Shown here: one piece after another, positions 32,237-34,519 of the stretch
Layout of the letters: the number at the start of each line of letters is the position of its first letter
Numbering within the stretch: the first letter of the stretch is position 1
Assembly: GCA_029984855.1 (NCBI GenBank)
Contig: JARQZL010000141.1
Location: 1-34,519, forward strand
DNA length: 34,519 bases
Direction of reading: 5' to 3'
From: Archaeoglobales archaeon
GTDB taxonomy: Archaea > Halobacteriota > Archaeoglobi > Archaeoglobales > Archaeoglobaceae
Program-made: the position numbers and the translations under genes
Notes under the pieces: model-generated
The model's input: only the letters and a program-made list of their open reading frames with translations
What the model was told of the DNA's origin: nothing
Databases searched by the model: none

Positions 32237-32459
32237 CAGTTTTAAGATTAAGCCTTATTCATATGTATTTATAATCTAATCTAAATAAGTTTTTTTGGGA
32301 AATTAGGATAGATGAAATAAATAAAGAAGTATAATAAAAAAATGGTGCCTATCAGGGTTCGAAAGTTGACAAATTTGGACGCCAGTTGAGGGTGAAGTTA
32401 TTGCAATAGTAAGTCGAGGGATGAAATTTATGAGAAACAAAGAAAGATGAAAGAACCAC
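32237..32459. other. AT-rich gene-free stretch
   Basis: No gene is seen. A T7 run (32289-32295) after the glycosyltransferase remnant could act as an archaeal terminator. The rest is AT-rich with no repeats I can support. Confidence 0.4.
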
Positions 32460-32663
32460 GTAAAGCCAGACTGATGCATCCACCTCAACCTTTTCACCAT
32501 CGAATACTGCAAGAAGGCTTCCAAGCTCAGAATATGGAACGCTCCACTATTTTCCATCGCGATGCCATCTGTATCCTTTAACACTCTTAATTTTAGCAAT
32601 GTAGTCTGGATTGTACGGGAATTTGATTATGACGGCATCCTTGCCTGCCTCAACTCTCATCAT
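32460..32663 (-). pseudogene. Remnant of a recombinase N-terminal / HARP-like domain
   Basis: Starting at an ATG at 32663 the frame reads AVIIKFPYNPDYIAKIKSVK, then GYRWHRDGK, an amber TAG, WSVPYSELGSLLAVFDGEKV and DASVWL. The pattern of a hydrophobic strand, Y-P, I..IK...G.RW....K.W..P is seen at the N-termini of many archaeal tyrosine recombinases and in HARP domains. The Trp normally next to the stop suggests TGG became TAG. Past about 32460 the homology fades, and no catalytic domain follows. It lies 15 bp after the stop of the next upstream pseudogene and was probably co-transcribed with it. Confidence 0.6.
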
Positions 32664-32678
32664 TTATCATTCTACCCA

Positions 32679-33305
32679 TCAGTCGTATTTACCACCTTCA
32701 TACCCGCAAACACCGCATCTTGGCGAGTTAACGACTGGTAAAAGCATCTCATCTCCACACTCGTGCTCCCTTGGCACATTCATCGCAGAAATAGCAGTTC
32801 TCACCCTCGTCAAAACATATCGGGCAGACCCAGTTTGCCTTTTCATCGCATTTGCATCTTATATCTGGTGGTTCATTCCTTGCAAGAATCCTGACCTTTT
32901 CTTTTCTCTCTTTCCCATTCTTTCAGACACTACTTTAAGCCTCAGCTCTGTAGAAGAGCCAAAGTCGTAGATGTGGTAGAACTCCGTTCCTACACTTAGA
33001 ACTTTGTTCAGCTTGTAATGCATACCTCTTTCACCCTCAGGCATGGAATGATAGCTAACGCCATCGATCTCGAAAGCACTCAAATGCCCGCAGCACTCAA
33101 GCCATATATCCCTCAAAAACCTGTCCAGATCTTTAAGCTTTGCATCAGCCTTAATTTCAATGTGAAGCCAGTATTCTGGCCCAAAAGCATCAACCATGAT
33201 ATGGTAAAGCTTTGTATCTCCATCATCCTCTAAGTGCTTTTTAAGGTGCTTTGTCATTCCCGCTTTGCTGAAAGTTTTGTTGCAAATGTAGCATTTGCCC
33301 TGCAT
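32679..33305 (-). pseudogene. Frameshifted pRiA4b ORF-3-like protein with zinc fingers
   Basis: A GGAG ribosome-binding site precedes the ATG at 33305. The first frame has a CYICNKTFSKAGMTKHLKKH zinc-finger-like start, then WLHIEIKADAKLKDLDRFLR and FYHIYDFGSSTELRLKV, the core of the pRiA4b ORF-3 (IS1096 TnpR-like) family. Near 32905, in an A/G-rich run, the frame shifts and the true continuation reads VRILARNEPPDIRCKCDEKA and CFDEGENCYFCDECAKG. A second shift near 32775 leads to HECGDEMLLPVVNSPRCGVC with a stop at 32679. The full Cys-rich zinc-ribbon tail is visible once the frames are joined. Both shifts point to decay. Confidence 0.75.
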
Positions 33306-33504
33306 AGCAACTCCTTGCAATTTGAAAATAAATCTCTGTCGTTTTTTTTGCATTCAATCCAGCTTTCCAAATGAAGCGGACTTTAGCCTGAGAAAGTGCT
33401 AAGAAATCATCTTAGCTGTTAGCTGCAGATGATGCAAAACTATCCGGTCGAAAAAGCCCTATTTCTCTATATGTCGCTCAAAAATCTTGGAAAAAATTGG
33501 GAGG

Positions 33505-34305
33505 TCATTCACTTTTAAGAAACTCCAGTGCATCCTTCGCTGTAGAGTTGTTATGGACAATCATCGCAATTGCCTTTGTCATCTTCGTGGGGTTTTCAGC
33601 CTGAAAGACATTCCTTCCTATTGCAACACCTCTTGCTCCACCTTCTATTGCCATTTCGACCATTTTCAGTATGTCTTCTTCGCTCTTCATCTTCGGCCCG
33701 CCAGCAACAACAACAGGTACGGGACAGCCGGCAGTTACCCGCTTGAAGGACTCAACGCTGCCAGTAAAATTCGTTTTAACTATATCAGCACCAAGCTCTG
33801 CTCCAGCTCTTGCTGCAAGAGCAACAGCCTTTTCATCGAACTGGTTTATTCCATCTCCCCTTGGATACATCATCGCAAGGAGGGGCATACCCCACTCTTT
33901 ACACGCCTTGCTCACCTCTCCAAGCTTTGCAAGCTGTTCTGCTTCTGTTTTACTACCCACATTTATGTGCACACTGACAGCATCGGCTCCGAGCTTTATC
34001 GCTTCCTCCACAGTGCAGACAAGAACCTTTTCGTTCGGGTCTGGGCTCAGAGATGTAGAGCCGCTGAGGTGTACAATAAGCCCCACGTCTCTACCATAAC
34101 CTCTGTGACCGAACGGGACGATTCCCTTATGGATGACAACAGCATTTGCTCCCCCTTCCGCGACCGCGTTTATAGTCGCTGGCATGTCAACGATGCCATC
34201 TATCGGCCCCATGGACAGCCCGTGGTCCATTGGAACAATAACCGTATTTCCACTGCTCCTGTCCAGTATTCTCTCCATCCTCACCTTTTTCCCTATCTCG
34301 GTCAT
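33505..34305 (-). CDS. Class I aldolase, 2-amino-3,7-dideoxy-D-threo-hept-6-ulosonate synthase (or FBP aldolase) family
   Basis: The 266-residue barrel protein shows [59 protein letters not shown] (Schiff-base Lys), VVVAGGPK and [10 protein letters not shown]. It belongs to the DeoC/FbaB group; in archaea the close members start aromatic amino-acid synthesis (AroA') by joining 6-deoxy-5-ketofructose-1-phosphate with aspartate semialdehyde. Others are FBP aldolases, and the two are hard to separate by eye. I chose the ATG at 34305 ([13 protein letters not shown]) with GGTGAG before it. No aroB' partner is visible in the window. Confidence 0.88.
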   Translation of the reverse strand: MTEIGKKVRMERILDRSSGNTVIVPMDHGLSMGPIDGIVDMPATINAVAEGGANAVVIHKGIVPFGHRGYGRDVGLIVHLSGSTSLSPDPNEKVLVCTVEEAIKLGADAVSVHINVGSKTEAEQLAKLGEVSKACKEWGMPLLAMMYPRGDGINQFDEKAVALAARAGAELGADIVKTNFTGSVESFKRVTAGCPVPVVVAGGPKMKSEEDILKMVEMAIEGGARGVAIGRNVFQAENPTKMTKAIAMIVHNNSTAKDALEFLKSE

Positions 34306-34355
34306 GCACTCACCTTGACATATTGAATCTCTGGCACTAAGTGACATTGTATCAA

Positions 34356-34366
34356 GTATATATGCT
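34356..34366 (-). promoter_or_regulatory. Likely TATA box of the aldolase gene
   Basis: Read on the minus strand, CAAAGCATATATACTTG gives a BRE-like CAAAG followed by a TATATA core, about 55 bp before the ATG at 34305. This is a good archaeal promoter match by position and composition. Confidence 0.5.
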
Positions 34367-34394
34367 TTGCTGTACATTTATAATCAATGACAGG

Positions 34395-34434
34395 GGACAT
34401 GTCCACTTAACACAAACACCACCTCAACCGGTTG
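34395..34434. repeat. Two perfect 10-bp palindromes
   Basis: GGACATGTCC (34395-34404) and CAACCGGTTG (34425-34434) lie 20 bp apart in the spacer between the aldolase promoter and a possible next gene. They could be operator sites, but nothing else supports that. Confidence 0.4.
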
Positions 34435-34443
34435 TAGTAAAGC

Positions 34444-34519
34444 ATGAACAGCTTACAGAACATATTCCAATTCCTTACGGGATTTAAACAGCTAATTGAG
34501 CAAAAGAATATCTTGATTC
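34444..34519 (+). CDS. Possible start of a gene running off the window
   Basis: An ATG at 34444 opens a frame reading MNSLQNIFQFLTGFKQLIEQ that stays open to the window edge (25 codons). No clear ribosome-binding site is present. The amphipathic helical pattern is plausible for a real N-terminus, but too little is seen for a function. Confidence 0.3.
   Translation, partial: MNSLQNIFQFLTGFKQLIEQKNILI

Noticed and set aside
32584-32592. In-frame TAG before Trp as a possible pyrrolysine codon
   Set aside because: The gene is truncated and next to frameshifted remnants, and the position normally holds Trp or a similar residue; a TGG to TAG mutation is the simpler explanation.

Overview
The window looks like chromosomal DNA from a hyperthermophilic archaeon of the Archaeoglobales. 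The evidence is a fused inositol-1-phosphate cytidylyltransferase/di-myo-inositol-phosphate-phosphate synthase beside FEN-1 and MoaB (an order I recall from Archaeoglobus fulgidus), a tetrahydromethanopterin-pathway cyclohydrolase (Mch), an archaeal FEN-1 with a PCNA-binding tail, a preQ0 (archaeosine) operon, a two-subunit class I fumarase, the archaeal ADH-synthase type of shikimate entry enzyme and a CooS-type CO dehydrogenase. The species cannot be fixed from sequence reading alone.

Layout. 1-1063: tail of an unidentified gene, a broken metalloprotease and a small membrane protein. 1114-14987: ordinary core genes (moaB, fen, a flavin-reductase-like protein, the DIP-synthesis fusion, mch, a B12-dependent ribonucleotide reductase, a coiled-coil protein, tRNA-Ser(GGA), fumarase alpha and beta, queD-queE-queC, a radical SAM/SPASM protein, a UroD-like protein and guaAA). 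15101-16961: a small conserved-looking protein, a frameshifted remnant of a secretion/HerA-type ATPase and about 530 bp of non-coding DNA with repeats.

16962-26773 is the most interesting part. Two same-strand units, hdrA-hdrC-hdrB-mvhD-V4R-radicalSAM/HTH and cooF-cooS-cooC, are each preceded by a nearly identical 36-bp promoter-like element (30 of 36 positions match). The element contains a GTTC-N7-GAAC inverted repeat followed by a TATA-like CTTTATTT. I read this as a CO-oxidation module coupled to an Hdr/MvhD flavin-based electron-transfer complex. It seems to carry its own sensor or regulator: a V4R protein and an unusual radical-SAM protein ending in a ModE-like helix-turn-helix. The cluster lies between two 29-bp direct repeats (27/29 identical), one of which is the left end of a degraded IS200/IS605 element, so it may be a mobile or acquired island.

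26979-33305 is accessory DNA: the decayed IS200/IS605 element, then a tightly overlapped minus-strand operon (gene remnant, HerA-like ATPase, winged-helix protein, Cys-rich protein, tyrosine recombinase) typical of an integrated plasmid or virus. It abuts a glycosyltransferase gene whose 5' part is missing and whose 3' part is frameshifted. Beyond it are remnants of a recombinase N-terminal-like domain and of a pRiA4b-ORF3-like protein. The window closes with an ADH-synthase/FBA-type aldolase gene and the possible start of another gene.
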